A stretch of 64,000 bases of DNA, taken from contig NZ_JAKGCU010000008.1 of the NCBI RefSeq assembly GCF_021556435.1, positions 62,001 to 126,000 of the forward strand, in the 5' to 3' direction. The notes below the pieces were generated by a model. It did not search any database and had not been told where the DNA came from. It worked only from the letters and a program-made list of their open reading frames with translations. Position numbers and translations under genes: made by a program. The stretch comes from Gordonia tangerina (lineage in GTDB: Bacteria > Actinomycetota > Actinomycetes > Mycobacteriales > Mycobacteriaceae). Of the stretch, positions 49,092-58,467 are shown piece by piece (position 1 is the stretch's first letter; every line of letters starts with the position of its first letter).

Positions 49092-49121
49092 TTGACCCTG
49101 ACCTGCGCGGTCGCGTAACCT
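49092..49121 (+). promoter_or_regulatory. promoter of the rplM operon
   Basis: TTGACC (49092-49097) and TAACCT (49116-49121), 18 bases apart, form a clear vegetative promoter. The predicted 5' untranslated region is about 125 bases long. In the segment 49130-49240 GCATGGCA can pair with downstream TGCCATCGTGC, hinting at a structured leader that could serve autogenous control by L13. No esxT/esxU coding sequence fits in the 190-base gap. Confidence 0.6.
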
Positions 49122-49255
49122 GGATCGCTGGTGCATGGCATCTGGGTCCCCGTGAGGGATGTGGATAGTCGAGGCCCGGGTCCCCACTGGTCGCCGGGAG
49201 CAACCTCTGCCATCGTGCCCGACCAGCACCCACATCGACAGAGTTGAGGACAACT

Positions 49256-49695
49256 GTGCCTACCTACACCCCGAAGGCCGGTGACATCACGCGTGCGTGG
49301 CATGTCATCGACGCCACCGACGTGGTGCTCGGCCGCCTCGCCGTGCAGAGCGCGAACCTGCTCCGCGGCAAGCACAAGGCGACCTATGCGCCCCATGTCG
49401 ATGGTGGTGACTACGTCATCATCATCAACGCCGAGAAGGTCGTGCTGACCAGCAACAAGGCCGACCGCAAGCTGAACTACCGCCACTCCGGGCATCCGGG
49501 TGGGCTCAAGGTCCAGACGACTGCCGAGCTCCTGGAGACCCACCCCGAGCGCGTGGTCGAGAAGGCGATCAAGGGCATGCTGCCCTCCACCAAGCTGGGT
49601 CGCGCGATGGCCGGAAAGCTGAAGGTGTACGCCGGACCGAACCATCCCCACGAGGCACAGCGCCCCGTGTCCTTCGAGATCAAGCAGGTAGCCCA

Positions 49696-49699
<4 letters not shown>
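49256..49699 (+). CDS. rplM: 50S ribosomal protein L13
   Basis: The 147-residue protein shows the L13 signature blocks [16 protein letters not shown] near residue 14, [20 protein letters not shown] near 65 and [20 protein letters not shown] near 108. The GTG at 49256 follows GAGGA. It is an early assembly protein of the large subunit. Its stop overlaps the rpsI GTG (GTGA), so L13 and S9 are translationally coupled. Confidence 0.98.
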
Positions 49700-50244
<545 letters not shown>

Positions 50245-50246
50245 GA

Positions 50247-51590
50247 GTGGCACGCCTTTTCGGTACCGACGGCGTCCGGGGCCTGGCCAACGACGAGCTC
50301 ACCCCAGAGCTCGCGTTGCGCCTGGCCTCGGCCGCCGCGGTCGTTTTCGAACACCAGTCCACCACCGACGTCCGGCCGCGGGCGGTCGTCGGTCGTGATC
50401 CCCGTGCATCCGGTGAGATGCTGGAGGCCGCTGTCTGTGCGGGCCTCGCTGCCACCGGAGTGGACGCGATCCGCGTCGGTGTCGTGCCGACGCCGGCTGT
50501 CGCGTTCCTCACCGCCGACTACGGCGCCGACTTCGGTGTGATGATCTCCGCATCGCACAATCCGATGCCCGACAACGGCATCAAATTCTTCTCGGGTGGC
50601 GGTCACAAACTCGCCGATGCGGTCGAAGACCGGATCGAGGCGGCGATGGCCGATGACGAGTTCGCCCGCCCGATCGGCGCGGCCGTCGGCCGGATCATCG
50701 ACGCCGCCGACGCCGGTGACCGGTACCTGCGTCATCTGACCGCCGCCATCGACCAGCGTCTCGACGGCCTCACCGTGGTCGTCGACTGTGCGCACGGTGC
50801 GGCCTCGGATATCGCGCCGAGTGCGTACGCCGCCGCCGGCGCCCGGGTCATTGCGATCCACGCCGAACCCGACGGTCTCAACATCAACGACGGCTGCGGT
50901 TCCACCCACATGGGCAAGCTGCAGGCAGCGGTTCTCGAGCACGGCGCCGACCTCGGTTTGGCCCACGACGGCGACGCCGATCGCTGTCTCGCGGTGGACG
51001 CATCCGGCCAGATCGTCGACGGCGATGCGATCATGGCGGTCCTTGCGACCGCTCTGCGCGACCGGGATCGGCTGCATGACAACGTGCTCGTCGCAACGGT
51101 GATGAGCAATCTGGGTCTGCACATCGCCATGCGCGATGCGGGTATCACCTTGCGCACCACCGCTGTCGGTGATCGGTATGTGCTCGAAGAGCTGCGTCGC
51201 GGCGGGTATTCGCTGGGCGGCGAGCAGTCCGGTCACATCGTCATCCCCGCTTCTGGAACCACCGGCGACGGAGTCCTCACAGGCCTGCTGCTGATGGAGC
51301 AGATCGCGGCGACGGGGCGTCGCCTCGACGAACTCGCCGCGATCATGACCGTGCTGCCCCAAGAGCTGATCAATGTACGGGTCGCCGACAAACACATGGT
51401 GGCACGGTCGGAGAAGGTCCGACAGTCGGTGGTCGACGCCGAGACCGAGCTCGGTGGGGACGGCCGGGTGCTGCTGCGCCCGTCCGGCACCGAGCAGTTG
51501 GTGCGGGTGATGGTCGAGGCACCGACGGCGGACGCGGCGCAGACCGTGGCCCGGCGCATCGCCGCGGTGGTGGAGGCTGCGGGCACATGA
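50247..51590 (+). CDS. glmM: phosphoglucosamine mutase
   Basis: GlmM converts glucosamine-6-phosphate to glucosamine-1-phosphate for UDP-GlcNAc and peptidoglycan synthesis. The 447-residue protein has the phosphoserine loop [18 protein letters not shown] near residue 100, the metal loop [10 protein letters not shown] near 240 and the phosphate-binding [12 protein letters not shown] near 410. It starts two bases after rpsI. glmS, the preceding pathway enzyme, lies 3.5 kb downstream on the same strand. Confidence 0.97.
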   Translation: MARLFGTDGVRGLANDELTPELALRLASAAAVVFEHQSTTDVRPRAVVGRDPRASGEMLEAAVCAGLAATGVDAIRVGVVPTPAVAFLTADYGADFGVMISASHNPMPDNGIKFFSGGGHKLADAVEDRIEAAMADDEFARPIGAAVGRIIDAADAGDRYLRHLTAAIDQRLDGLTVVVDCAHGAASDIAPSAYAAAGARVIAIHAEPDGLNINDGCGSTHMGKLQAAVLEHGADLGLAHDGDADRCLAVDASGQIVDGDAIMAVLATALRDRDRLHDNVLVATVMSNLGLHIAMRDAGITLRTTAVGDRYVLEELRRGGYSLGGEQSGHIVIPASGTTGDGVLTGLLLMEQIAATGRRLDELAAIMTVLPQELINVRVADKHMVARSEKVRQSVVDAETELGGDGRVLLRPSGTEQLVRVMVEAPTADAAQTVARRIAAVVEAAGT

Positions 51591-52285
51591 CCCGCCCACA
51601 GGCGGTGCTGTTCGACTTCTCCGGCACGCTCTTCCGCTTCGAGGCGCGCGACGAATGGTTCGCGGAGCTGCACGACGCCGACGGCAACGCGCTGCATCTG
51701 GACACCCAGGCGGAACTGATCCGCCGGATGACGCAGCCGGTGGGGATTCCCGCCGCGTTGGCCGATGAGGACCGGATCGCCTGGGAACAGCGTGATCTCG
51801 ATCCGGCCCAACACCGCAAGGCCTACCTGTCGATGCTGCGCGCATCCGGTCTCAGCGTGGCCGATCACGCTGAACAGCTGTATGCGCGAGTACTCGATCC
51901 GCACTCGTGGCGGATCTTCGACGACACCTGCGCCGTGCTCAAAGGTGTGCGTGCGGCCGGCATCCGGGTCGGCGTGGTGAGCAACATCGCCTTCGACCTG
52001 CGTGAGGTGCTCGCGCTGCACGGCATCGAGGACCTGGTCGAGCAGTATGCGCTGTCATACGAGGTCGGCGCGATCAAGCCGAACCCGGAGATCTTCCACG
52101 CTGCGCTCGACCCGCTGGGGATCGAGCCGGCGGCTGCACTGATGGTCGGCGACAGTGAGCACGCCGACGGGGGAGCACGCGCCATCGGATGCGACTTCGC
52201 TCTGGTGCACGACGTGCCACCGGCGCAACGGTCGACCGCTCTGATCGACGCAGTGCGAGCCCGCGGCGTGGACCTGTCGCGCTGA
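51587..52285 (+). CDS. HAD-superfamily hydrolase with altered motif I
   Basis: The 232-residue protein has HAD motifs: motif [10 protein letters not shown] (residues 8-16), motif [10 protein letters not shown] near 125, the motif III lysine in [11 protein letters not shown] near 160 and motif [15 protein letters not shown] near 185. In motif I the general acid/base Asp of DxDGT is Ser (DFSGT), so classical phosphatase chemistry is doubtful. Its start overlaps the glmM stop (ATGA). The substrate is unknown. Confidence 0.85.
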   Translation: MTRPQAVLFDFSGTLFRFEARDEWFAELHDADGNALHLDTQAELIRRMTQPVGIPAALADEDRIAWEQRDLDPAQHRKAYLSMLRASGLSVADHAEQLYARVLDPHSWRIFDDTCAVLKGVRAAGIRVGVVSNIAFDLREVLALHGIEDLVEQYALSYEVGAIKPNPEIFHAALDPLGIEPAAALMVGDSEHADGGARAIGCDFALVHDVPPAQRSTALIDAVRARGVDLSR

Positions 52286-52330
52286 TTTCTCGGTGTCCCC
52301 ACGGAACCTGATCGGGTCGTCGCGCGTCTA

Positions 52331-52408
52331 AGTGGTGCTGTTCGTAAATTCGTCCGGGGTATTCATCGAACGCCGAAGACCCCCGACGAATTTGCGGACA
52401 GGGCCACT
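52331..52408. repeat. 78-nt imperfect palindrome between the HAD gene and the EspC-like operon
   Basis: Arms 52331-52360 and 52379-52408 are complementary at about 25 of 30 positions, with most exceptions being G-U pairs, around an 18-base centre. The inner 15 bases contain AAATTCGTC and its complement with one mismatch. It may terminate the glmM operon, but the length and AT-richer inner arms suggest a MITE-like or REP-like insertion. Confidence 0.7.
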
Positions 52409-52442
52409 AAGGTCTGAGAGAACACGAGGCGAGGGGGTCGGG

Positions 52443-52772
52443 ATGGTCGATGTGCCGACATCGGTCGATGTCGACGAGATCAGCGGCGTGATCGCGTTCT
52501 ATCGATCCGCGGCCGACGTGGTCGATGCCGCCGCGACAGATCTGGCCGGTCATGATCTGGGCAACTGGGCGGTGGGCGAGGAGTATCACGAACTCGGGGA
52601 GCGCTACCGCGAGATGGGTCGCCTCATCTCCGAGCGGCTCGGTGCGCAGGCCCGCGCGGCCGACCGCCTGGCCGAGGCGCTGCACGAGGCGATGACGGCG
52701 TTGGTAGCGACCGACACCGAGATTGGCGCGACCGAGATCGCCGATCCGATCGCGCGCAGAGGCCGCCGATGA
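52443..52772 (+). CDS. EspC-like (type VII secretion target family) small helical protein, Rv3440c-like
   Basis: The 109-residue protein starts VDVPTSVDVDEISGVIAFYR and is predicted to form two long helices separated near DLGNWAVGEEYHELGERYRE. This is the helix-turn-helix layout of ESX substrates of the EspC/DUF2580 type. It is translationally coupled (ATGA) to a larger protein with a WxG turn. Position between glmM and glmS matches Rv3440c. Secretion is inferred only; no C-terminal YxxxD/E signal is evident. GAGGGGGT precedes the ATG. Confidence 0.65.
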   Translation: MVDVPTSVDVDEISGVIAFYRSAADVVDAAATDLAGHDLGNWAVGEEYHELGERYREMGRLISERLGAQARAADRLAEALHEAMTALVATDTEIGATEIADPIARRGRR

Positions 52773-53839
52773 CGCGATCGCCCGATTCCCTGCCCGCCCT
52801 GCGGGACCACGCCGTCGGCGGACTCGAGCACCTCGGTGAACTGCTCGAGTTGGCGGCCGGCCTAGGTGCCGCAGTGGCCGGAACCGAGGCGATACAGCGG
52901 CCGTTCCGGCAGGTCGGTGGGGTGGACCCGGCCCTGATGGCGGCGGAGGGCAGGCGGCTGTCGGCGGCACATCGGTCGGTCGCCGAGCGGCTGCATCGAC
53001 TTCCCGAGCAGCAGGTCCGCCTGGACCGCGGGTGGACCGGCGAGACCGGCTCGCGTGCGGTGATCGCGGTGATCGAGCATCAACGCCGAGCTGAGGCCGA
53101 CCTCCATGTGTTGCGGACGCTGGCCGAGGCGACTGCCGCTGCGGCGGCGGGAATCGACCAATTGTTGCGGACCTGGTACCTCACCGTCGCGCGGTTGTCG
53201 GTGCCGCTGGCCGCCGGTGTCCCGATCGGCGAGGTGCCCGGGGCGCTGGCGAGCGGACGCCTGCGCGTCGGCCTGGTCGTCGACGACATCGTCTCGCGTG
53301 TCGGCCTGTACTTCACCACAGCGGAGGCGACGATCACCGGGATCGACGAGATCGTAGAGCACCTCGATCGCGCGACCGAGGACCTGGCGGCAGACGCCTA
53401 TCCGGGTGACACGGACCAGCCGAGCGGTGCGGTTTCTGTCGCGCGTGCGTCAGTACCGAACGCTCCCACCGGTACAGACACTGCCGCGTCGACCGAGGGC
53501 GATACCCCCGACCGCGATACCCCCGACCGCGATACCCCCGACCGCGATACCGACGTGCCGCTGCGGTTGCGGTCGTCGACTACGCCGACGCTCGAGGACG
53601 ATACCGAGCAGCCTCATCAGGTCCCGTCGGCGACGACAGAGGAAGCCGCCTCGCACCCGTCGCCCGTGGCCACCGGCGCCCCGGCACTCGAGTCCCCGCC
53701 CGCAGATTTCGCACCTGCAGAGTCCCCGGCTCCGCCATCTCCGGCACTCGAGTCCCCGCCCCCTGCCTCTCCGCCGTCGAGTTCGTCACCGGCGCATCCC
53801 TCATCCGGTGGCGAACTCGCGCTGGCCGGTGAGCAGTGA
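52769..53839 (+). CDS. WXG-like helical protein with Asp/Pro-rich tail, Rv3439c-like
   Basis: The 356-residue protein has an alpha-helical N-terminal half (about 1-215) containing a helix-turn-helix with RGWTGETGSRAV near residue 90, reminiscent of WXG100 or PPE folds. A long Pro/Ser/Asp/Glu-rich C-terminal half (~215-356) includes three perfect copies of a DTPDR motif. No membrane helix or signal peptide is seen. Its coupling to the EspC-like gene resembles PE/PPE or Esp substrate pairs. Its position matches Rv3439c, an Ala/Pro-rich protein of unknown function. Confidence 0.65.
   Translation: MTRSPDSLPALRDHAVGGLEHLGELLELAAGLGAAVAGTEAIQRPFRQVGGVDPALMAAEGRRLSAAHRSVAERLHRLPEQQVRLDRGWTGETGSRAVIAVIEHQRRAEADLHVLRTLAEATAAAAAGIDQLLRTWYLTVARLSVPLAAGVPIGEVPGALASGRLRVGLVVDDIVSRVGLYFTTAEATITGIDEIVEHLDRATEDLAADAYPGDTDQPSGAVSVARASVPNAPTGTDTAASTEGDTPDRDTPDRDTPDRDTDVPLRLRSSTTPTLEDDTEQPHQVPSATTEEAASHPSPVATGAPALESPPADFAPAESPAPPSPALESPPPASPPSSSSPAHPSSGGELALAGEQ
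53501..53551 (+). repeat. 15-bp tandem repeat in the WXG-like gene
   Basis: The unit GATACCCCCGACCGC occurs three times without change (53501-53545) and continues into a partial fourth copy, encoding Asp-Thr-Pro-Asp-Arg repeats in frame. Such a tract is prone to slippage and copy-number variation. Confidence 0.85.
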
Positions 53840-53861
53840 TGGCCGACGCTGGGCAGGCGCG

Positions 53862-54137
53862 ATGAATTTGGCCGATCAGATCGAGGCGATCGCACGGCGG
53901 GCCACCGCTCGCGTGGTCGCCGCCTCCAACGAATTCTCTGCCACGCAACGTCGGCTCGTCGCGGCATGCGCCGAGCACCGCGCGGCGACCGCGACAGCCG
54001 ACGAGCGGTTGCGCGGCGAGCTGCATCGGGAGTCCGAGGTCGCCGAGACGGCCATACCCCGGATACTGCTGCCCGCCGACCAGGCCGCCGCGAGTCCGCA
54101 CACCCCGGTCCCCGACGAATCGGTCTCGGGCGAATAG
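53862..54137 (+). CDS. small helical hypothetical protein downstream of the WXG-like gene
   Basis: The 91-residue protein begins MNLADQIEAIARRATARVVAA and is dominated by one long amphipathic helix (about 2-65, many Ala/Arg/Glu), ending in a Pro-rich tail. It begins 22 bases after the WXG-like gene and ends nine bases before the next start. I do not recognise the family. Context suggests a partner or chaperone of the preceding two proteins. Confidence 0.6.
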   Translation: MNLADQIEAIARRATARVVAASNEFSATQRRLVAACAEHRAATATADERLRGELHRESEVAETAIPRILLPADQAAASPHTPVPDESVSGE

Positions 54138-54146
54138 GCTGTCGGT

Positions 54147-55094
54147 GTGCCGGCAACCAAACCAGGACCGTCCAGTTCAGCACCGCGTCGTCCGCTGCCA
54201 TCGGGCTCGCCGGGCAAGCTGATGTCGGAGTTGGGGCGTCGCGGCCCCTACCGTGTGCTGCGCGGTGATCTCGGGATCGTGGGTATGCGCGGGCAGGTGT
54301 TCTCGCCCGACAGCGGGCGCCGATTGCCGGCGATCGCGGTCGGACACACCTGGATGGCCGACAGCCAGCGCTATCGAGACCTGCTCTACCACTTCGCTTC
54401 CTGGGGTTTCGTGACGGTCGCCCCCGACGCCAACAGCGGATTCTTCGCCTCCGACATCGGTCTGGCCGCTGATCTGCGGGCCGCACTCGACATCGTCTCG
54501 CATGTGCCACTCGGGCACGGTGCGGTGACCGTCGACCCCGATCGTCTGGGCCTGGTGGGGCACGGTTTCGGAGCGTCGGCCGCGGTGCTGGCCGCATCGG
54601 ATCAGGCGTTGCGCGGACACCGGGCGCCGGAGTTGGGCGGTGTGGTCGCGGCGTTCCCGGCGCCGACCACGTCGGCGCTGCTGCCCGCGGCGGCTCTTGT
54701 CCGTGCGCCGGGCCTGATCATCGCCGGTGCGGGCGAGCTCGACACGATGGATGCGAACGCACTTCCGCTGGCGCAGGCCTACGGCGCAGATGTGGTCTTG
54801 CGCACCGTGCCTCGGGGTGCGCCTCGCGACCTGCTCGAGCGCCGCACGATCAAGTCCTTCGTCGGTATGAACGGATCCGACCGAGCGCTCCACGCCATGA
54901 TTCGCGCCGCTGGCACCGGATTTCTCCTGCACAGCGTGGCCGGGGAGAAGGGGTTCGGCGGATTCGCCGACGCCGACGGTGCGGTGGGCAAGTTGAGTGC
55001 TGTCGACCTCACGGATCCGCCCGTGCAGGCAGTCGACGCGGTGTCCCACCTCCTCGGCGCCAAACCACGGAAGCGGCGGCTCAAGAAGCGTTGA
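54147..55094 (+). CDS. alpha/beta-hydrolase-fold protein, Rv3438-like
   Basis: The 315-residue protein has an alpha/beta-hydrolase layout: LPAIAVGHTWMADSQRYRD (oxyanion-side strand near residue 60), FVTVAPDANSGFFASD near 90 and a nucleophile elbow-like GLVGHGFGASAAV near 138. The elbow is GHGFG, with Gly or Phe rather than Ser at the nucleophile position, so hydrolase activity is doubtful. The GTG at 54147 is used. Position before glmS matches Rv3438. Confidence 0.75.
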   Translation: MPATKPGPSSSAPRRPLPSGSPGKLMSELGRRGPYRVLRGDLGIVGMRGQVFSPDSGRRLPAIAVGHTWMADSQRYRDLLYHFASWGFVTVAPDANSGFFASDIGLAADLRAALDIVSHVPLGHGAVTVDPDRLGLVGHGFGASAAVLAASDQALRGHRAPELGGVVAAFPAPTTSALLPAAALVRAPGLIIAGAGELDTMDANALPLAQAYGADVVLRTVPRGAPRDLLERRTIKSFVGMNGSDRALHAMIRAAGTGFLLHSVAGEKGFGGFADADGAVGKLSAVDLTDPPVQAVDAVSHLLGAKPRKRRLKKR

Positions 55095-55117
55095 ATTCAC
55101 AGGTACGCTGACTGACT

Positions 55118-56980
55118 ATGTGTGGAATCGTCGGATACGTCGGCCAGCGGGATGCGCTCGGCATCGTGGTCGAGGCGCTGCGGCGGATGGAGTATCGCGG
55201 ATACGACTCGGCCGGGGTGGCCATCCTCGACGGAAAGGGCGGCACGGCGGTCGAGAAGAAGGCCGGTCGCCTGGAGAACCTGGACAAGCAGATCGCCACC
55301 GTGGGGCCGGAGAAGCTCAGTGGCACCACCGGGATGGGGCACACCCGATGGGCGACGCACGGAAAGCCCACCGATCGCAATGCCCACCCGCATGTGAGTA
55401 CCGACGGGCGGCTCGCGGTGGTGCACAACGGCATCATCGAGAATTACGCCACCCTTCGTGACGAACTCGAGGCCGACGGCATCGAGTTCGCGTCGGAGAC
55501 CGACACCGAGACCGCCGTGCACCTCGTCGAGAGCTTCTACGCCGACGGCCCTACCGCCGGCGACTTCGTGTCGAGCGCCTACGCCGCGTTGCGGCGCCTC
55601 GAAGGCGCCTTCACGCTCGTCTTCACCCACTCCGACCATCCGGACACCATCGTCGCCGCCCGCCGTTCCACCCCACTGGTGGTCGGTGTCGGCGAGGGGG
55701 AGATGTTCGTCAGCTCCGACGTCACGGCGTTCATCGAGCACACCCGCGATGCGGTGGAACTCGGTCAGGACGAGGTCGTGGTGATCACCGCCGACGACTA
55801 CCGAATCACCGATTTCGACGGCGACCCGCGGGCCGGGAAGCCGTTCCACATCGACTGGGATCTCGCCGCGGCGGAGAAGAGCGGCTACGACTTCTTCATG
55901 CTCAAGGAGATCGCCGAGCAGCCGGCCGCGCTGGCCGACACCCTCCTCGGTCATCTCGACGGTGGCCGCATCGTGCTCGACGAGCAACGTCTCACCGACG
56001 ACGACCTGCGCGACGTGGACAAGGTCTTCGTGGTGGCGTGTGGCACCGCATATCACGCCGGACTGCTCGCGAAGTACGCCATCGAGCACTGGACGCGACT
56101 GCCGGTCGAGGTGGAACTGGCCAGCGAATTCCGCTACCGCGACCCGGTGCTGGACCGATCGACGCTGGTGGTCGCCATCTCCCAGTCCGGCGAGACCGCC
56201 GACACCCTCGAGGCCGTCCGGCACGCCAAGGACCAGAAGGCCCGGGTGCTGGCGATCTGCAACACCAACGGGGCGCAGATCCCGCGGGAATCCGACGCGG
56301 TGCTCTACACCCATGCCGGCCCGGAGATCGGGGTGGCCTCCACCAAGTGCTTCCTCGCGCAGATCGTGGCCGCCTACCTGGTGGGTCTCGCGTTGGCGCA
56401 GGCGCGCGGCACGAAATACGCCGACGAGGTCTCGCGCGAGTTCGCCGCGATGGAGGCGATGTCCGGTGCGGTGACCGAGGTCCTCAAGACGATGGAACCG
56501 GTCCAGCAGCTCGCCCGCTCGCTGGCCGACCACAACACGGTCCTGTTCATCGGCCGCCATGTGGGATATCCGGTGGCACTCGAAGGAGCGCTCAAACTCA
56601 AGGAACTCGCCTACATGCACGCCGAGGGTTTCGCGGCGGGTGAACTCAAGCACGGACCGATCGCGCTGATCGAGGACGGGCTGCCGGTGATCATCGTGAT
56701 GCCCTCGGCCGACGGTCGGGCGGTACTGCATTCCAAGATGGTCAGTAACATCCGCGAGATCCAGGCGCGTGGTGCACGCACCATCGTGATCGCCGAGCAG
56801 GACGACACCGCAGCCGCAGTGGTCGCCGACCACTTCATCCCAATCCCCAAGACGCCGACCCTGTTGCAGCCGCTGGTGTCCACGGTGCCGCTTCAGGTGT
56901 TCGCGGCCACCGTCGCACAGGCCCGCGGCTATGACGTCGACAAACCTCGCAACCTGGCCAAGTCGGTCACCGTCGAGTAA
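55118..56980 (+). CDS. glmS: glutamine-fructose-6-phosphate aminotransferase (isomerising)
   Basis: GlmS makes glucosamine-6-phosphate from fructose-6-phosphate and glutamine. The 620-residue enzyme has the N-terminal glutaminase domain (Cys2 after Met in MCGIVGYVG; GMGHTRWATHG near residue 70) and two SIS sugar isomerase domains (VACGTAYHAG near 306, SQSGETADTLEAV near 355, and the C-terminal KPRNLAKSVTVE). It feeds GlmM encoded upstream. No ribozyme or riboswitch is seen before it. Confidence 0.98.
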   Translation: MCGIVGYVGQRDALGIVVEALRRMEYRGYDSAGVAILDGKGGTAVEKKAGRLENLDKQIATVGPEKLSGTTGMGHTRWATHGKPTDRNAHPHVSTDGRLAVVHNGIIENYATLRDELEADGIEFASETDTETAVHLVESFYADGPTAGDFVSSAYAALRRLEGAFTLVFTHSDHPDTIVAARRSTPLVVGVGEGEMFVSSDVTAFIEHTRDAVELGQDEVVVITADDYRITDFDGDPRAGKPFHIDWDLAAAEKSGYDFFMLKEIAEQPAALADTLLGHLDGGRIVLDEQRLTDDDLRDVDKVFVVACGTAYHAGLLAKYAIEHWTRLPVEVELASEFRYRDPVLDRSTLVVAISQSGETADTLEAVRHAKDQKARVLAICNTNGAQIPRESDAVLYTHAGPEIGVASTKCFLAQIVAAYLVGLALAQARGTKYADEVSREFAAMEAMSGAVTEVLKTMEPVQQLARSLADHNTVLFIGRHVGYPVALEGALKLKELAYMHAEGFAAGELKHGPIALIEDGLPVIIVMPSADGRAVLHSKMVSNIREIQARGARTIVIAEQDDTAAAVVADHFIPIPKTPTLLQPLVSTVPLQVFAATVAQARGYDVDKPRNLAKSVTVE

Positions 56981-57006
56981 TCGGGCCCGGAGGAGGAGCA
57001 GCACCG

Positions 57007-58467
57007 ATGCCGATCCGCCACCTCACCGCCGACGCCGTCCGCACCGCCGAACACGCGGCCGGTGATCTGCTGGCGAACGGAACCTTGATGCGCCGCGCAT
57101 CCGGGGGCGTTGCAGCCACGGTGATCGAGGAGTTGCGCCGCACCGGCGGCTGCTACGGCCGTCATGTCGGCCTCGTCGTGGGCGCCGGCGACAACGGCGG
57201 GGACGCGTTGTATGCCGCCGCGGCGCTCGCCCGCCGCGGCGTGCGGTGTGTTGCGGTGCTCCTCGCGCCGCAGCGGGCGCACCCGGCGGGGCTCACCGCA
57301 TTCCGGGCCTCGGGCGGTCGCGTCGTGGCCGAGTTGCCCGCCGGACTCGACGTGGTGCTCGACGGGGTCGTCGGCATCGGAGGTCGGGGTCCGCTGCGTC
57401 CGGCGGCCGCTGCCGTGTTTGCCGCGCTGGTGCCTGCCGACCAGGGCGGACCCATCGTCGTCGCTGTCGACGTGCCGTCCGGCGTCGACGCAGACACCGG
57501 ACAGGTACACGACCCGGCCGTGCGCGCCGACATCACCGTGACGTTCGGCGTGCGGCGTCTCGCGCATCTGCTGGCCGGCCCACAGTGCGGTCGGGTGCGA
57601 CTCGTCGACATCGGGATCGACACCTCGGGTGCCGACGAGGTGGACACGCTGTGGGAGCTGACCGATGCCGAGGTCGGTCGGATGTGGCCGGTACCCGGCC
57701 CGTCCGACGACAAGTACAGCCAGGGTGTGGTCGGGGTGATCGCGGGGTCGGCCCGCTACCCGGGGGCGGCGATCCTCGCCTCCGGCGCCGCGGTGACCGC
57801 GACCTCAGGGATGACCCGATTCGTCGGTTCGGCCGCTGCGGACGTGGTCTCCCACCACCCCGAGGTGGTCGCCGTGGCGCGCTATGCCGACGCCGGACGC
57901 GTGCAGGCGTGGGCGGTCGGGCCCGGGATGGGTACCGACGACGACGCGCTGGCGCTGTTGGGTGAGATCCTGGCCACCGATCTACCGGTCCTCGTCGACG
58001 CCGACGGCCTCACCCTCCTCGCCGCTCACCCCGAACTGGTGGCCGACCGTGCCGCGCCGACCCTGTTGACCCCACACGCCGGTGAGTTCGCCCGGCTGAC
58101 CGGCGCCGACGTCGGTTCCGACCGACTCGGTGCGGTTCGTGGCCTCGCCCGGGACTGGCGGGTGACCGTGTTGCTCAAGGGCCGAATCACGCTGGTGGCC
58201 GATCCCACCGGCACGGTCCTGGGCAACGACGCCGGATCGTCGTGGGCGGCGACGGCCGGCGCCGGCGACGTGCTCACCGGCATCGCCGGCGGGTTGCTCG
58301 CGGCGGGCCTGTCGCCGCAGTTGGCGGGCGCCGCGGCTGCCCGGGTGCATGCGCGGGCGGCCGCGCGGGCAGCCCGGGGAGCCCCGATCGGCGCCGCCGA
58401 CCTCCTGGCCGAGGTCCGCGACGCGATCAGGGATGTGCGCGCCGGTCTGGGACAATGGTCGCGATGA
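57007..58467 (+). CDS. nnr: bifunctional NAD(P)H-hydrate epimerase/dehydratase
   Basis: The 486-residue protein repairs hydrated NAD(P)H. The N-terminal YjeF_N epimerase domain (~1-215) has GAGDNGGDAL near residue 60. The C-terminal ribokinase-like ADP/ATP-dependent dehydratase domain (~225-486) has GPGMGTDDDA near 305, TLLTPHAGEFARL near 352 and the catalytic GAGDVLTGIAGGLLAAG near 419. GGAGGAGG precedes the ATG. It is coupled to alr by an ATGA overlap. Confidence 0.95.
   Translation: MPIRHLTADAVRTAEHAAGDLLANGTLMRRASGGVAATVIEELRRTGGCYGRHVGLVVGAGDNGGDALYAAAALARRGVRCVAVLLAPQRAHPAGLTAFRASGGRVVAELPAGLDVVLDGVVGIGGRGPLRPAAAAVFAALVPADQGGPIVVAVDVPSGVDADTGQVHDPAVRADITVTFGVRRLAHLLAGPQCGRVRLVDIGIDTSGADEVDTLWELTDAEVGRMWPVPGPSDDKYSQGVVGVIAGSARYPGAAILASGAAVTATSGMTRFVGSAAADVVSHHPEVVAVARYADAGRVQAWAVGPGMGTDDDALALLGEILATDLPVLVDADGLTLLAAHPELVADRAAPTLLTPHAGEFARLTGADVGSDRLGAVRGLARDWRVTVLLKGRITLVADPTGTVLGNDAGSSWAATAGAGDVLTGIAGGLLAAGLSPQLAGAAAARVHARAAARAARGAPIGAADLLAEVRDAIRDVRAGLGQWSR

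Noticed and set aside
49066..49255. Possible missed esxT/esxU gene before rplM
   Set aside because: The interval is too short, contains a clear promoter, and no frame encodes a WxG motif.
53501..53551. Possible CRISPR-like repeat
   Set aside because: The units are 15 bp, contiguous with no spacers, and in frame within a coding sequence.
55097..57004. 635-codon open frame on the minus strand opposite glmS
   Set aside because: glmS is unmistakable on the plus strand; the antisense frame is a shadow.
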